Assembly: GCA_002162075.1 (NCBI GenBank)
Contig: CP021423.1
Location: 1,984,001-2,048,000, forward strand
Source: Armatimonadetes bacterium Uphvl-Ar1
GTDB lineage: Bacteria > Armatimonadota > Fimbriimonadia > Fimbriimonadales > Fimbriimonadaceae
Reading direction: 5' to 3'
Length of the DNA stretch: 64,000 nt
Part shown: positions 34,798-43,563 of the stretch, one piece after another
Position numbering within the stretch: position 1 is the first letter of the stretch
Layout of the letters: every line of letters begins with the position of its first letter
Program-made: the position numbers and the translations under genes
The notes under the pieces: generated by a model
The model's input: the letters and a program-made list of their open reading frames with translations, nothing else
Database searches by the model: none
Told to the model about the DNA's origin: nothing

Positions 34798-35699
34798 ACG
34801 TTCCACCCAAGTTTTTTCGCCGTAATGTAAAGCAACCAAAAGGCCAAGATCAAAGTTCCGTAGCTGCCGTAATCATGGAACCAAAAACCTGCGTCATGAC
34901 CAAACGAGTCACCAAAAATTCCGATCAACGCAATCCGAAGTGAATTCATCGCCACTGCCAATGGAAGCGTCAATACCAACAAGATTAAGTTAGCCCACCA
35001 TCGAAGCCGGGCAACCAACATGATAAAGAGCGTCGTCGCAATGAGCGCCAAAGTTAACTTCATCCCGCTACATGCCTCCGCAATGTTCAACTCAAAGTTA
35101 TTCAAATGGACAACGGTTGGGGCAGTTCTCAATGGCTCAAATCCCGCCAGTTCTAACAGCTGATAGGCTCCGCTAGTACTCCATATCTGAAGCTGGTTGG
35201 TATTGTCATCAATGAATCGGTGCCAAAGTGGCAAACCCATCGTCACATAAAGCAACGCCGGGCTCATCGCCCAAAATCTACGAAAACCATAAATCATGCA
35301 GACCAAAACCAAAAAGGCAACATAAAAAATATTCACGTGCGCATTGTCTATGAAGTGAGCCAGAGAGAAAAACACATCAATTACGCCGATTCCAATAAAG
35401 ATTGGGAGCAACCACCAAACCGGCTTGATGGGTGTCTTCTCAATCTTCTCCCTCCGTGTCCATAAAATATACGCTACGGCAAAAGGAATCGCCGGCCCGT
35501 GCTGATAATGACTGTCTGGGTCAATCCAAGCTTTAGAGAGGAGAACCGCCACTTCATTGTAGAGGAACAGCATCAGCGCGCCAATGACGAACCCAATAAT
35601 GACCTCCTTTCGCTTGATCCAAGCAAGGACACCATCCAAACTCATCGTCGGAAAGTGCATCGGCCAGGACTTTTCTTGTTCAATCGATGTCGCGCTCAT
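34794..35699 (-). CDS. exosortase
   Basis: A 301-residue integral membrane transpeptidase of the EpsH/Xrt type. It has about eight spans and the conserved Cys in AEACSGMKLTLALIATT, the Arg in AMNSLRIALIGIFGDSFG and the His in WFHDYGSYGTLI, which together form the active site. Exosortases cleave PEP-CTERM-type sorting tags and help extracellular matrix assembly. No clear tagged substrate was seen in this window. Its stop overlaps the epsI start. The upstream 203 bases (35700-35902) are non-coding and AT-rich, with no clear promoter. Confidence 0.9.
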   Translation of the reverse strand: MSATSIEQEKSWPMHFPTMSLDGVLAWIKRKEVIIGFVIGALMLFLYNEVAVLLSKAWIDPDSHYQHGPAIPFAVAYILWTRREKIEKTPIKPVWWLLPIFIGIGVIDVFFSLAHFIDNAHVNIFYVAFLVLVCMIYGFRRFWAMSPALLYVTMGLPLWHRFIDDNTNQLQIWSTSGAYQLLELAGFEPLRTAPTVVHLNNFELNIAEACSGMKLTLALIATTLFIMLVARLRWWANLILLVLTLPLAVAMNSLRIALIGIFGDSFGHDAGFWFHDYGSYGTLILAFWLLYITAKKLGWNV

Positions 35700-35902
35700 G
35701 GGATTTCGTTGCTAGATCGTAACCAAACTCAAGGCTACTATATCTCCTTCTTCTCAGCAATGCAATTTGCAGGCCAAACTTTCATTCTAAACGCCCGCAG
35801 CTCTCCAACCATTCCCGACTACCCCCCTAAACAAATGAACCTGTTAACTTTAACACCTAAAACCTATATGATCAACTATAGTGATGGTACCAACGGCCCG
35901 AA

Positions 35903-36613
35903 TCAGTAAGCACCCTTCAGCCGAATCATCGAAAGAAGTGTCTTCCACAAGACCCAGAAATCACGCCTTACCGAAGCCTCAAAGTAATACCGACGGTCAA
36001 GTTCGACCCGCTCATCGTAGGTCGTGTCGTTCCGACCGCTGCACTGCCATAGTCCCGCACAACCCGGTTTCATTCGCTTATATATCTCAAAAACTTCCCC
36101 ATACTTAATCGCCTCGGGAGCAACAATTGGGCGAGGGCCAACCAAACTCATATCCCCCAGAATCACATTGATCAGTTGGGGCAATTCATCCAGGCTCAAC
36201 TTTCTCATCACAGACCCAAACCGAATCAAGCGAGGATCGTTCTTCAACTTATATGTCGCTTCAAATTCCGCCCTCGCTTCCGAATCAGTCTCCAAAAGTT
36301 CTTTCAAAAGGACGTCCGCGTTCTGCCGCATCGACCGAAACTTATACATCCAAAACTCACGCCCCCCGCGTCCAACTCGCCTTTGCTTATAAAAAACCGG
36401 ACCGGGATCAGAGCTGAAGACAATCGCTGCAAGAACAAAAAACACCGGAAAGAAAATCAAGAGAGCAATCCCGGCAATCACAATATCCATTCCCCGCTTC
36501 AAAACCGCATAGTCCGGGGACTCATACCTACTACGACCATGTAGCCGAACAATTTCCGATACATCAAGAATTTGCTCCTGGATTACTTTTTTCTGTGACT
36601 TGAGCATCGCCAA
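35903..36613 (-). CDS. bacterial sugar transferase (initiating glycosylphosphotransferase)
   Basis: A 236-residue enzyme that loads the first sugar-1-phosphate on undecaprenyl phosphate. It has an N-terminal span (GMDIVIAGIALLIFFPVFFVL), then the catalytic region RRVGRGGREFWMYKFRSMR, the Asp/Glu motif DPRLIRFGSVMRKLSLDELP and the VGPRP motif in GDMSLVGPRPIVAPEA. The closing PGCAGLWQCSGRND matches the family. It is divergent from a second copy of the same family at 36864; they may start two polymers or one may be specialised. Confidence 0.92.
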   Translation of the reverse strand: MAMLKSQKKVIQEQILDVSEIVRLHGRSRYESPDYAVLKRGMDIVIAGIALLIFFPVFFVLAAIVFSSDPGPVFYKQRRVGRGGREFWMYKFRSMRQNADVLLKELLETDSEARAEFEATYKLKNDPRLIRFGSVMRKLSLDELPQLINVILGDMSLVGPRPIVAPEAIKYGEVFEIYKRMKPGCAGLWQCSGRNDTTYDERVELDRRYYFEASVRRDFWVLWKTLLSMIRLKGAY

Positions 36614-36863
36614 AATAAAGTGTCAGCAAGTCACGTGCCAATCATCACCCCTCCAGTCCCAGCAACCCAACTAGGTTCTGCCCGCACCGTTACCAGATGT
36701 CATTAAAAGTCCGTGAATTGGCATACACGAACGACCAACCCCGGTTATACTGTCTTCAGCTAATGAACCAAATGTGGTCATTGCTACAACTCGTTGGAAA
36801 GGGTACTGATCAACTGGGCATATCAGTAAGTAGTCATCTCCTGCGAGCAATCAAGACTAGGAG
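36614..36863. other. 250-base intergenic region between divergent sugar transferases
   Basis: Non-coding stretch that should carry promoters for both sugar transferase genes. TTATACT (about 36744-36750) is a possible -10 for the plus gene, with a weak TTGGCA about 22 bases upstream. AGGAG lies directly before ATG 36864. I looked for riboswitch-like conserved cores and found none. Confidence 0.35.
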
Positions 36864-37580
36864 ATGAAAAAATTGAAGGTCAGCCAAGAAAAACCCGAAG
36901 CAATCAAGACCACCTTTTCACGCGCCGCCGTCAGCATTCCCGACGCCCCGGCTGCCCCAAAACCCCGCTACGAAGACCCATCCTACGTTTGGATGAAAAG
37001 AGTCTTTGATATCATTGTCTCCGCCACACTTCTGATCCTTCTTTTCCCTGTATTCCTCCTCATTAGCCTCATCATTCTTCTCGATGATGGAGCTCCAATC
37101 CTCTTCTCTCAAATCCGAATCGGGCAAGGGGGCAAACAGTTCCGCATGCTCAAATTCAGGAGCATGGTCAAGAACGCAGAGAAAATCCTCGCGGAAAACC
37201 CGGAAATGGCTGCCCGAGTCATCGCTGGTGAAAAAGTAGAAAACGACCCTAGAATTCTTAAATGCGGCAGATTCCTCCGCAAGTCATCACTCGACGAACT
37301 TCCCCAACTCATCAACGTCCTGAAAGGTGAAATGAGCCTCGTCGGCCCTCGCCCCATTCTCCCCGTAGAAATCGAAACCAGGGGATTAGGACTAGAAACC
37401 TATCTTAAAATGAAGCCCGGATGCGCCGGACTCTGGCAATGCTCCGGACGCAGTGAGTCCTCATACGATATCCGCGTCGCGCAAGACGAGGAATATTACC
37501 AAAGCACTTCCGTTCGAACCGACATCCGAATCCTGGTCAAAACAGGAATGGCTGTTATCACGGGCAAGGGCGCAAAGTAA
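36864..37580 (+). CDS. bacterial sugar transferase (second copy)
   Basis: A 238-residue homolog of the divergent neighbour. It has a span FDIIVSATLLILLFPVFLLI, the catalytic segment GQGGKQFRMLKFRSMVKN, GRFLRKSSLDELPQLINVL and MSLVGPRPILPVE, then the same PGCAGLWQCSGRSE close. The N-terminal 45 residues are Lys/Pro-rich and differ. The two proteins are clearly paralogous but not near-identical, which suggests an old duplication or separate substrates. The following gene is convergent and starts its stop within four bases. Confidence 0.92.
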   Translation: MKKLKVSQEKPEAIKTTFSRAAVSIPDAPAAPKPRYEDPSYVWMKRVFDIIVSATLLILLFPVFLLISLIILLDDGAPILFSQIRIGQGGKQFRMLKFRSMVKNAEKILAENPEMAARVIAGEKVENDPRILKCGRFLRKSSLDELPQLINVLKGEMSLVGPRPILPVEIETRGLGLETYLKMKPGCAGLWQCSGRSESSYDIRVAQDEEYYQSTSVRTDIRILVKTGMAVITGKGAK

Positions 37581-37583
37581 GCC

Positions 37584-37910
37584 CTAGTTCAGATAATGTG
37601 TCGGCTGCCAAGCCGATTCAGCAAGACCACCGACAAACGCGGAGCTGCTAACATTTTCGTTCATATCGAAGTTAGCCGCTTGCTTAACCTGCCAGCTCCC
37701 CAGAATTGCGCCACCTATAAGCGCGGCAATGATTGCCGTCATTCCAAACATCTTCAATTCGAACAAAACCAAGTTGCCGACTTCAGATTCTTCCATCCGC
37801 TCCCAAAAACTTGGTTTCTCTACTAAATCAGGTCGGGCCTGGTCAATCGGAAACACAATGATCTGCGTCGGTTGAACCACAGCCGGGGACGTCTTGCGCA
37901 ATGCACCCAT
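37584..37910 (-). CDS. small single-span membrane protein, function unknown
   Basis: A 108-residue protein (start MGALRKTSPAVVQPTQ) with one membrane segment near residue 70 (FGMTAIIAALIGGAILGSW). The N-terminal side contains a short acidic stretch (SFWERMEESEVGNLVLFEL). It has no motif I know. ATG 37910 fits better than a TTG 11 codons earlier. It sits among exopolysaccharide genes and may be an accessory membrane factor, but nothing shows this. Confidence 0.55.
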   Translation of the reverse strand: MGALRKTSPAVVQPTQIIVFPIDQARPDLVEKPSFWERMEESEVGNLVLFELKMFGMTAIIAALIGGAILGSWQVKQAANFDMNENVSSSAFVGGLAESAWQPTHYLN

Positions 37911-37966
37911 GATGCATATATTCGGTGCAAGATTCGTGCCCAATTAGGGCAACTTAACCCGCAAAC

Positions 37967-39793
37967 TTACTCGACCGTCACCGATTTAGCCAAATTGCGG
38001 GGTTGATCAATCTCGCATCCGCGATACAGTGCCATGTAGTAACTAAACAGCTGCAGCGGAACGACGCTAAGAAGCGCATCCAAGTACCAATCACCCGTCG
38101 CAGGGATCTTTGCCACCGTATCACTCACCCCCGGAATCAAACCGTCATCTTTCGTCGTAATCCCAAGCACGTGACCACCTCGGGCCTGCAACTCGCTGAT
38201 ATTGCTCGCCAATTTATCCCGAGTATTTGCCTGAGTTGCTCCGACGACTGCCAAAGTGCCTTCCTCAATCAGAGCCAGAGGGCCATGTTTCATTTCTCCC
38301 GCCGGACATTCCTGCGTCGGCACATAAGCCACCTCTTTCAATTTCAATGCTGCCTCGAGCGCAACGTTTGCGTCCGCTCCACGTCCCAAGAAAAACACCA
38401 ACGGCGCATCCAAGAATTTCTTCGCCGCATCCTGCATCGCTCCTTCAAGCTCCAATGCTTCTTGGACTGCATCTGGGTACCCCCGAACAGCCTTCAATCC
38501 CTTGCGTACGTCAACTCCCGGCATCTCCTTGACCTGTGCTATATGAAGACCCAAAAGATAAAGTACCAAACACTGAGCAACATATGCCTTAGTCGAAGCA
38601 ACACTCACCTCAGGACCAGCCTGCGTATAGAGAACTCGATCAACCTCTCTGGCAATGCTGCTTCCCACGACATTCACGATCCCAAGCGTTCGAATCCGTC
38701 GCTCCTTACACAATCGTAAAGCCGCTAAGCTATCCGCAGTCTCTCCACTCTGGCTCACAAATACCGCCAACGACTTGGGTGACAGAAGCGGATCGTTGTA
38801 CCGGAATTCGCTCGAAAAATACACATCCGTTGGCAACCGCAACATTTTTTCAAAGAGCGTCTTACCCATCAATCCCGCGTGATAAGCCGTACCGCACGCA
38901 ATGATGTTCACCCGGTCAATGTCGTGCCAAACGTGGTCACTAAACAATCCTAGGAGCGTCATCTCTTCTTGTCCGAGACGACCCGCCAAACACTGACGAA
39001 CAACGTCTGGCTGCTCATGAATCTCCTTGAGCATAAAGTGCTCAAAACCGCCCTTCTCCGCGCTTGCAATATCCCACTCAACATCAAACGGCGCAAGCTC
39101 AACCGCCTGACCGTCTGAACGCATCGCAGAAATTCCGTCCTTGGTCACCAAGGCAACCATGTCATTGTCCAAAATCGCAACTCGTCTTGTGTAGGGCAAC
39201 AGGGCCGGAATGTCACTCGCAATGAAATTCTCACCATCTCCAAACCCCAATACAAGCGGACTCGCATTCCGAGAGCAAACAATCTTCCCTGGCTCCCGCA
39301 TAGAAATAACAACAAATCCAAATGCACCTTCTAGTTTCCCAACCGCCCGTCGAACCGCTTCTTCAAGCGAAATCCCTGAGCCATACTCCAACCCAATCAC
39401 ATGGGCCGCAACTTCAGAATCTGTCTCGCTCTGGAAGACATGACCCGCCCGCGTCAACTCTTCTTTGATTTCCAAATAATTCTCAATAATGCCGTTGTGA
39501 ATCACCGCCACTGTCCCTTCTTGATCAAAATGTGGGTGAGCATTCAGATCATTTGGTGCCCCATGAGTCGCCCATCGCGAATGGGCAATCGCCACGAATG
39601 CCTCTGGCTGCTCATCCGCCACCACGGCTCTCAATTGACCGAGCTTCCCCGCACGTTTCAAAACCTTTAACCCCTCCGGCGATTGGAACGCAACTCCCGT
39701 CGAGTCATACCCCCGATACTCCAACCGTTCAATCTGGTCAAGAACGACCTCAACCGCGTTCCGCTGACCGATATATCCTGCAATCCCGCACAT
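37967..39793 (-). CDS. glmS: glutamine-fructose-6-phosphate aminotransferase
   Basis: A 608-residue enzyme making glucosamine-6-phosphate, the entry to amino sugars for peptidoglycan, LPS and exopolysaccharide. The N-terminus MCGIAGYIG exposes the catalytic Cys after Met removal; SRWATHGAPNDLNAHPH and NGIIENYLEIKEEL belong to the glutaminase domain. Two SIS domains follow (IIACGTAYHAGLMGK and SQSGETADSLAALR), then FFLGRGADANVALEAALKLKEVAY and the C-terminal LAKSVTVE, which matches the closing peptide of the family. Intact. Within an exopolysaccharide locus it may supply sugar precursors as well as cell-wall needs. No glmS ribozyme was recognised upstream. Confidence 0.96.
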   Translation of the reverse strand: MCGIAGYIGQRNAVEVVLDQIERLEYRGYDSTGVAFQSPEGLKVLKRAGKLGQLRAVVADEQPEAFVAIAHSRWATHGAPNDLNAHPHFDQEGTVAVIHNGIIENYLEIKEELTRAGHVFQSETDSEVAAHVIGLEYGSGISLEEAVRRAVGKLEGAFGFVVISMREPGKIVCSRNASPLVLGFGDGENFIASDIPALLPYTRRVAILDNDMVALVTKDGISAMRSDGQAVELAPFDVEWDIASAEKGGFEHFMLKEIHEQPDVVRQCLAGRLGQEEMTLLGLFSDHVWHDIDRVNIIACGTAYHAGLMGKTLFEKMLRLPTDVYFSSEFRYNDPLLSPKSLAVFVSQSGETADSLAALRLCKERRIRTLGIVNVVGSSIAREVDRVLYTQAGPEVSVASTKAYVAQCLVLYLLGLHIAQVKEMPGVDVRKGLKAVRGYPDAVQEALELEGAMQDAAKKFLDAPLVFFLGRGADANVALEAALKLKEVAYVPTQECPAGEMKHGPLALIEEGTLAVVGATQANTRDKLASNISELQARGGHVLGITTKDDGLIPGVSDTVAKIPATGDWYLDALLSVVPLQLFSYYMALYRGCEIDQPRNLAKSVTVE

Positions 39794-39823
39794 AGCTGAT
39801 CAGCAGTCTACCGTCCGCTACAC

Positions 39824-40978
39824 TCAATCACAAAGCCACGGAGCTACCGGGCGATCTCCACCCTCAATCCACCTAATAACTTCCGCAAAGTATCTTGCCG
39901 CATTCTCGGGCTCAAGCCTCTTCCCCCATTCATAGATCCGCTTTCGATCCTCTAGATTCAAACGACCTTGAGCGACCCACCGATCAATCTCCGCCGCCAA
40001 TGCAGAAGAATCACCCGTCTTGACAACCCCGCCCCGCCAATTGTCCTTCAGCAAGACTGCACTCCCTGTACGATCCGTAGTCACAACCGGAACACCGCGC
40101 ATGATGGATTCACCGACCACCGCCCCCCAACCATCGTGACGACTCGGAACGATCAACAAATCACTACTTGCGATCTCGTCCATCGCTGCCGACCAGTTTA
40201 GGTAGCTATGAAATTCTATCTTGTGTTTAACCGAACTCTGGCTGACGATAGCCTCGCATTTATCGCGCAGCACACCCTCACCGAAAAACTTAGCATTCCA
40301 CCGACCTGTCCTCAGTTTTCCAAGCCCTTCTACCAAAACATCAACTCCCTTTCGGTGAGTGAACTGGCCGAGATACAATATCTTAAAACTCCCCTCCGGA
40401 ACCTTAGGTTCGTAATCACATCCGGGCCCGGGAGGGAAATAGCCGTAAGGAATTACTTTGTCCAACCATCCAAATCTGGTATATGCCCTTTCTGCCAGAC
40501 TGCCGATGCAAAGTGCCCCCAAAATTTCGTCGCCATACCAACTGCGCAACCCAATCTGACCCCAATCCATGAACTGATTCATTGTGCGAGCTTTCAACGA
40601 TGCACGGGATGTCTCGGCATCTGCCGGCATCGGCGCTTCATTGAGAAGCATAAAGTTGCCTCCCAGTGCTATGCCGCGGATTAATGCAGCTCGGGCAATA
40701 GCATTTCGGAATACTCCGCCGACAAAGTGCAGCGAATGATCAACTCGATCGTGCAAAAGCTCATCAATTTTCTCGCCACTCGGGGCAACTATGAGTTCAA
40801 CTCCCCGATCTTCAAATTCTGGCCAGCCCATCGCCGCCCGATCCTCACTCATCCCTTCACCCACTACCCATATAACTTCAAAATTGAACTCACGAGCAAG
40901 ACCTATCAGAACTCCTGCTTGATGATGGGATGCGATATTTTGCCAAAACACAAGGCGACGAATTCGTCGTTCAGTCAT
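39824..40978 (-). CDS. family 4 glycosyltransferase
   Basis: A 384-residue GT-B enzyme. The N-terminal domain begins TERRIRRLVFWQNIASHHQAG; the C-terminal domain has FKILYLGQFTHRKGVDVLVEG, GVLRDKCEAIVSQS and the nucleotide-sugar region LLIVPSRHDGWGAVVGESIMRGVPVVTTD with the two Glu residues of the family. ATG 40978 is preferred to an upstream CTG. Acceptor and donor unknown; it belongs to the exopolysaccharide locus by context. It is divergent from another GT4 at 41351. Confidence 0.88.
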   Translation of the reverse strand: MTERRIRRLVFWQNIASHHQAGVLIGLAREFNFEVIWVVGEGMSEDRAAMGWPEFEDRGVELIVAPSGEKIDELLHDRVDHSLHFVGGVFRNAIARAALIRGIALGGNFMLLNEAPMPADAETSRASLKARTMNQFMDWGQIGLRSWYGDEILGALCIGSLAERAYTRFGWLDKVIPYGYFPPGPGCDYEPKVPEGSFKILYLGQFTHRKGVDVLVEGLGKLRTGRWNAKFFGEGVLRDKCEAIVSQSSVKHKIEFHSYLNWSAAMDEIASSDLLIVPSRHDGWGAVVGESIMRGVPVVTTDRTGSAVLLKDNWRGGVVKTGDSSALAAEIDRWVAQGRLNLEDRKRIYEWGKRLEPENAARYFAEVIRWIEGGDRPVAPWLCD

Positions 40979-41350
40979 TGTAAAAGCTCCAGCCAATAAA
41001 CGGGCAAGCTCATTTCATACCATTGATCAGAAATCACCAAAGAAAACCATGAAAAATGTAAAAAACGCGTGTGAATACAGGCCAAAGCCAAAACAACACA
41101 ACCACACCAGTCCCGATGAATGGAACCAAATCGGACTTGAATTATTCGGGCAGGAACGGATTGAACCACAGACGTGTTTGACCAAAATGGATTATGATGG
41201 TTCCGCAACAGAACTACGACCGTTTTCAACCAGAATAGGACGGACATTTGAGCAATTCTTCTTTTTCATTGCAAAGAAAGCCACTGACGACCACAAAGCT
41301 CCCTTCATGAACATTCGGAAAAACTCCACCGACAATTAACCCCGTAGCAA
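40979..41350. other. 372-base gap without a supported gene
   Basis: This stretch lies between two divergent glycosyltransferase genes. A frame of 96 codons runs on the plus strand (41049-41339) and one of about 90 on the minus strand (40975-41247), but neither has a ribosome site, recognisable domain or normal composition. No hairpin terminator stands out. It most likely holds two promoters, not clearly visible. Confidence 0.4.
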
Positions 41351-42553
41351 ATGGAAAAATCCCCAATAAAGAAAGTCCTCCAAGTCCACAACCGCTACGT
41401 TTGGAGCCCAGGCGGCGAAATCGCTGTCCTCGAAGCGGAAGCAGAAATTCTCCGGAAAGCAGGCATCGAAGTCGATCAGTATTTTGTCGACAACGAGAAA
41501 GATGTCCCCGGACTTACCGCCAAAGTCAAATTGGCAAAAAACGTCGTCTGGTCAAACGATTCCCTCCAAAAAATCCGCAAAGCTATCCAAAATTCAAAGC
41601 CAGATATCGTCCATGTCCACAACTTCTTTGCCAACATTAGCCCCAGCGTCTACAAAGCTTGCAACCTGGAAAATGTCCCCGTTGTACAAACGCTCCACAA
41701 CTTTCGGCTGACTTGCGCTGAAGCAAATCTCCTCCGCAACAGCCGCACTTGCCAGGACTGTGTCGGCAAATTCCCCATTGCCGCAATCAAAAACAAATGC
41801 TACCGAGGCTCTCTCGCCGCAACCTTGCCACTCGTTGCAATGCAGCAAGTGAATCGTTGGAACGGTGCTTTGACCAACAGATGCAATGCATACATTGCCC
41901 TCAGTGACTTTGCGCGAGAAATTTTCATCCGGAGCGGTCTCCCCGCCGAGAAAATTTTCGTCAAACCACATTCGACCGTAGACCCCGGTTACATCGAAAC
42001 CCCGCGAAAAAACCGAGTGGTCTTTCTAGGCCGATTCCAACCGGAAAAGGGACCCGAAGTCGCCGTCAGTGCTTGGGCAAACCAAATGCCAAGGGACTGG
42101 GAACTGCTTATGGTCGGATCCGGTTCTATGGAATTATCACTCAAAGAAATCGCTAAGGACGATCCAAGCATCAAATTTCCTGGATGGGCTGACCCTTCAG
42201 AAATCCCCGCCCTCTTACGTTCCGCAAAATATGTTCTCAATACAAGTCACTGTTACGAAACTTTTGGACTGAGCCTCATCGAGGCTATGGCTGTTGGAAC
42301 AATTCCCATCGTTCCGAATCACGGGCAAATGCCTCAAATATCCGAAGTACCGAAAGTCGGATATGCCTTCGAGCCAAGTGAATCCGCAAAACTCCAAGAA
42401 CTACTCCAAACCCTAGCTTTAGAATCCGAATCGGAGTGGAAGACACGATCACTTAAGGCAAGAGAAAGGTACGAAACGCACTACACTCCCCAAAGCGACT
42501 TGAATAACATGCTCGAAATCTACGGTAAAACCATCTTAAATTATCGTTCATGA
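41351..42553 (+). CDS. family 4 glycosyltransferase
   Basis: A 400-residue enzyme. The N-terminal domain begins KKVLQVHNRYVWSPGGEIAV with the Gly-Gly acceptor loop, then DIVHVHNFFANISPSVYKAC and VPVVQTLHNFRLTCAEANLL. A Cys-rich insert (CQDCVGKFP...NKCYRGS) is typical of one GT4 subgroup. The C-terminal domain has VVFLGRFQPEKGPEVAV and the donor site HCYETFGLSLIEAMAVGTIP. The stop overlaps the epimerase start. It builds the locus polysaccharide by inference. Confidence 0.92.
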   Translation: MEKSPIKKVLQVHNRYVWSPGGEIAVLEAEAEILRKAGIEVDQYFVDNEKDVPGLTAKVKLAKNVVWSNDSLQKIRKAIQNSKPDIVHVHNFFANISPSVYKACNLENVPVVQTLHNFRLTCAEANLLRNSRTCQDCVGKFPIAAIKNKCYRGSLAATLPLVAMQQVNRWNGALTNRCNAYIALSDFAREIFIRSGLPAEKIFVKPHSTVDPGYIETPRKNRVVFLGRFQPEKGPEVAVSAWANQMPRDWELLMVGSGSMELSLKEIAKDDPSIKFPGWADPSEIPALLRSAKYVLNTSHCYETFGLSLIEAMAVGTIPIVPNHGQMPQISEVPKVGYAFEPSESAKLQELLQTLALESESEWKTRSLKARERYETHYTPQSDLNNMLEIYGKTILNYRS

Positions 42554-43491
42554 CGCCCCGTTCAAAAGCCCTCGTCACCGGCGGAGCCGGATTTATAGGA
42601 TCTCACGTCGTCCAAGCCCTCCTCCATCAGAACACTCAAGTCACCGTCATCGACGACATGAGCAACGGATTAGAGTCCAACCTCGACCTGTTCCGCGACC
42701 AAATCACCTTCATCAAAGCTTCAATCCTCGACCAAACTATTCTCAACCAAGCCGCCGAAGGCTGCGACACGATCTTCCACCTTGCCGCCGTCAGCAACGT
42801 CGCCCAAACGCTCGAGCAACCCCTCCACGCACATGCCGTCAACGCGACCGGCACTATGAATGTCCTCGAAGCGACACGAAACTCAAAAGCGCACCTCGTA
42901 TTCAGCTCTTCTGCTGCAACTTATGGCGACACCCCGATCGTCCCCACTCCCGAAGACGCTCCTCAGATCCCCATTTCCCTCTATGGGTCACAAAAGCTCC
43001 TCGGCGAGCATTACATCCGCAACTACTGCCAACTTTTCGATCTCTCGGCTGTTTGCCTCCGGTATTTCAACGTCTACGGCCCCCGTCAGCGCCCCGATTC
43101 TCCATATAGCGGTGTCATGAGCATCTTTACCGAAAGGGCAAAGCAAAACCTCCCAATCACCATCCACGGTGACGGTCTCCAAACGCGTGACTTCATCCAC
43201 GTGAGCGACGTCGTACGCGCTAACATCGCTGCCGCCCAAGCCACCAAAATCAAAGGCCAAGCCTTTAATGTATGCACCGGTGAATCAACGTCAATCAAAC
43301 ACCTCGCTGACCTAACAACCCAAATCATTGGTTCCAAAAGCGAAATTTCCTACAGCTCCCCTCGAGATGGCGATATTCGCACCAGCCTCGGCGTACCTGC
43401 TCTCGCAAAAAATGAACTCAAATTCAAATCACAGACCGACTTTTCCGAAGGACTTGCCAATCTCATCACATCGAAATCCAATGAAATGTGA
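42550..43491 (+). CDS. NAD-dependent sugar epimerase/dehydratase
   Basis: A 313-residue short-chain dehydrogenase of the extended class. It starts ALVTGGAGFIGSHVVQALL (Rossmann Gly motif), has the IDDMSNGLESNL nucleotide-binding turn, a catalytic Ser in LVFSSSAATYGD and the Tyr-x3-Lys in LYGSQKLLGE. The C-terminal part has YFNVYGPRQRPDSPYSGVMS and GDGLQTRDFIHVSDV. These features fit UDP-glucose/UDP-N-acetylglucosamine 4-epimerase-like enzymes. The exact substrate cannot be read. Coupled by ATGA to the preceding glycosyltransferase. Confidence 0.92.
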   Translation: MTPRSKALVTGGAGFIGSHVVQALLHQNTQVTVIDDMSNGLESNLDLFRDQITFIKASILDQTILNQAAEGCDTIFHLAAVSNVAQTLEQPLHAHAVNATGTMNVLEATRNSKAHLVFSSSAATYGDTPIVPTPEDAPQIPISLYGSQKLLGEHYIRNYCQLFDLSAVCLRYFNVYGPRQRPDSPYSGVMSIFTERAKQNLPITIHGDGLQTRDFIHVSDVVRANIAAAQATKIKGQAFNVCTGESTSIKHLADLTTQIIGSKSEISYSSPRDGDIRTSLGVPALAKNELKFKSQTDFSEGLANLITSKSNEM

Positions 43492-43563
43492 CGATTACCA
43501 GGGTAAACCGTACTAACAAAGAGGAAAAATCCAAATAACCTCGTGGTATCTTCCAAACCTCGC

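Noticed and set aside
36614-36863. A riboswitch or small RNA upstream of the second sugar transferase.
   Set aside because: No recognisable conserved core (for example of c-di-GMP types) and no convincing terminator hairpin.
41049-41339. A 96-codon frame between two glycosyltransferase genes.
   Set aside because: No domain, no ribosome site and low-complexity composition; a competing frame lies on the opposite strand. Treated as non-coding.
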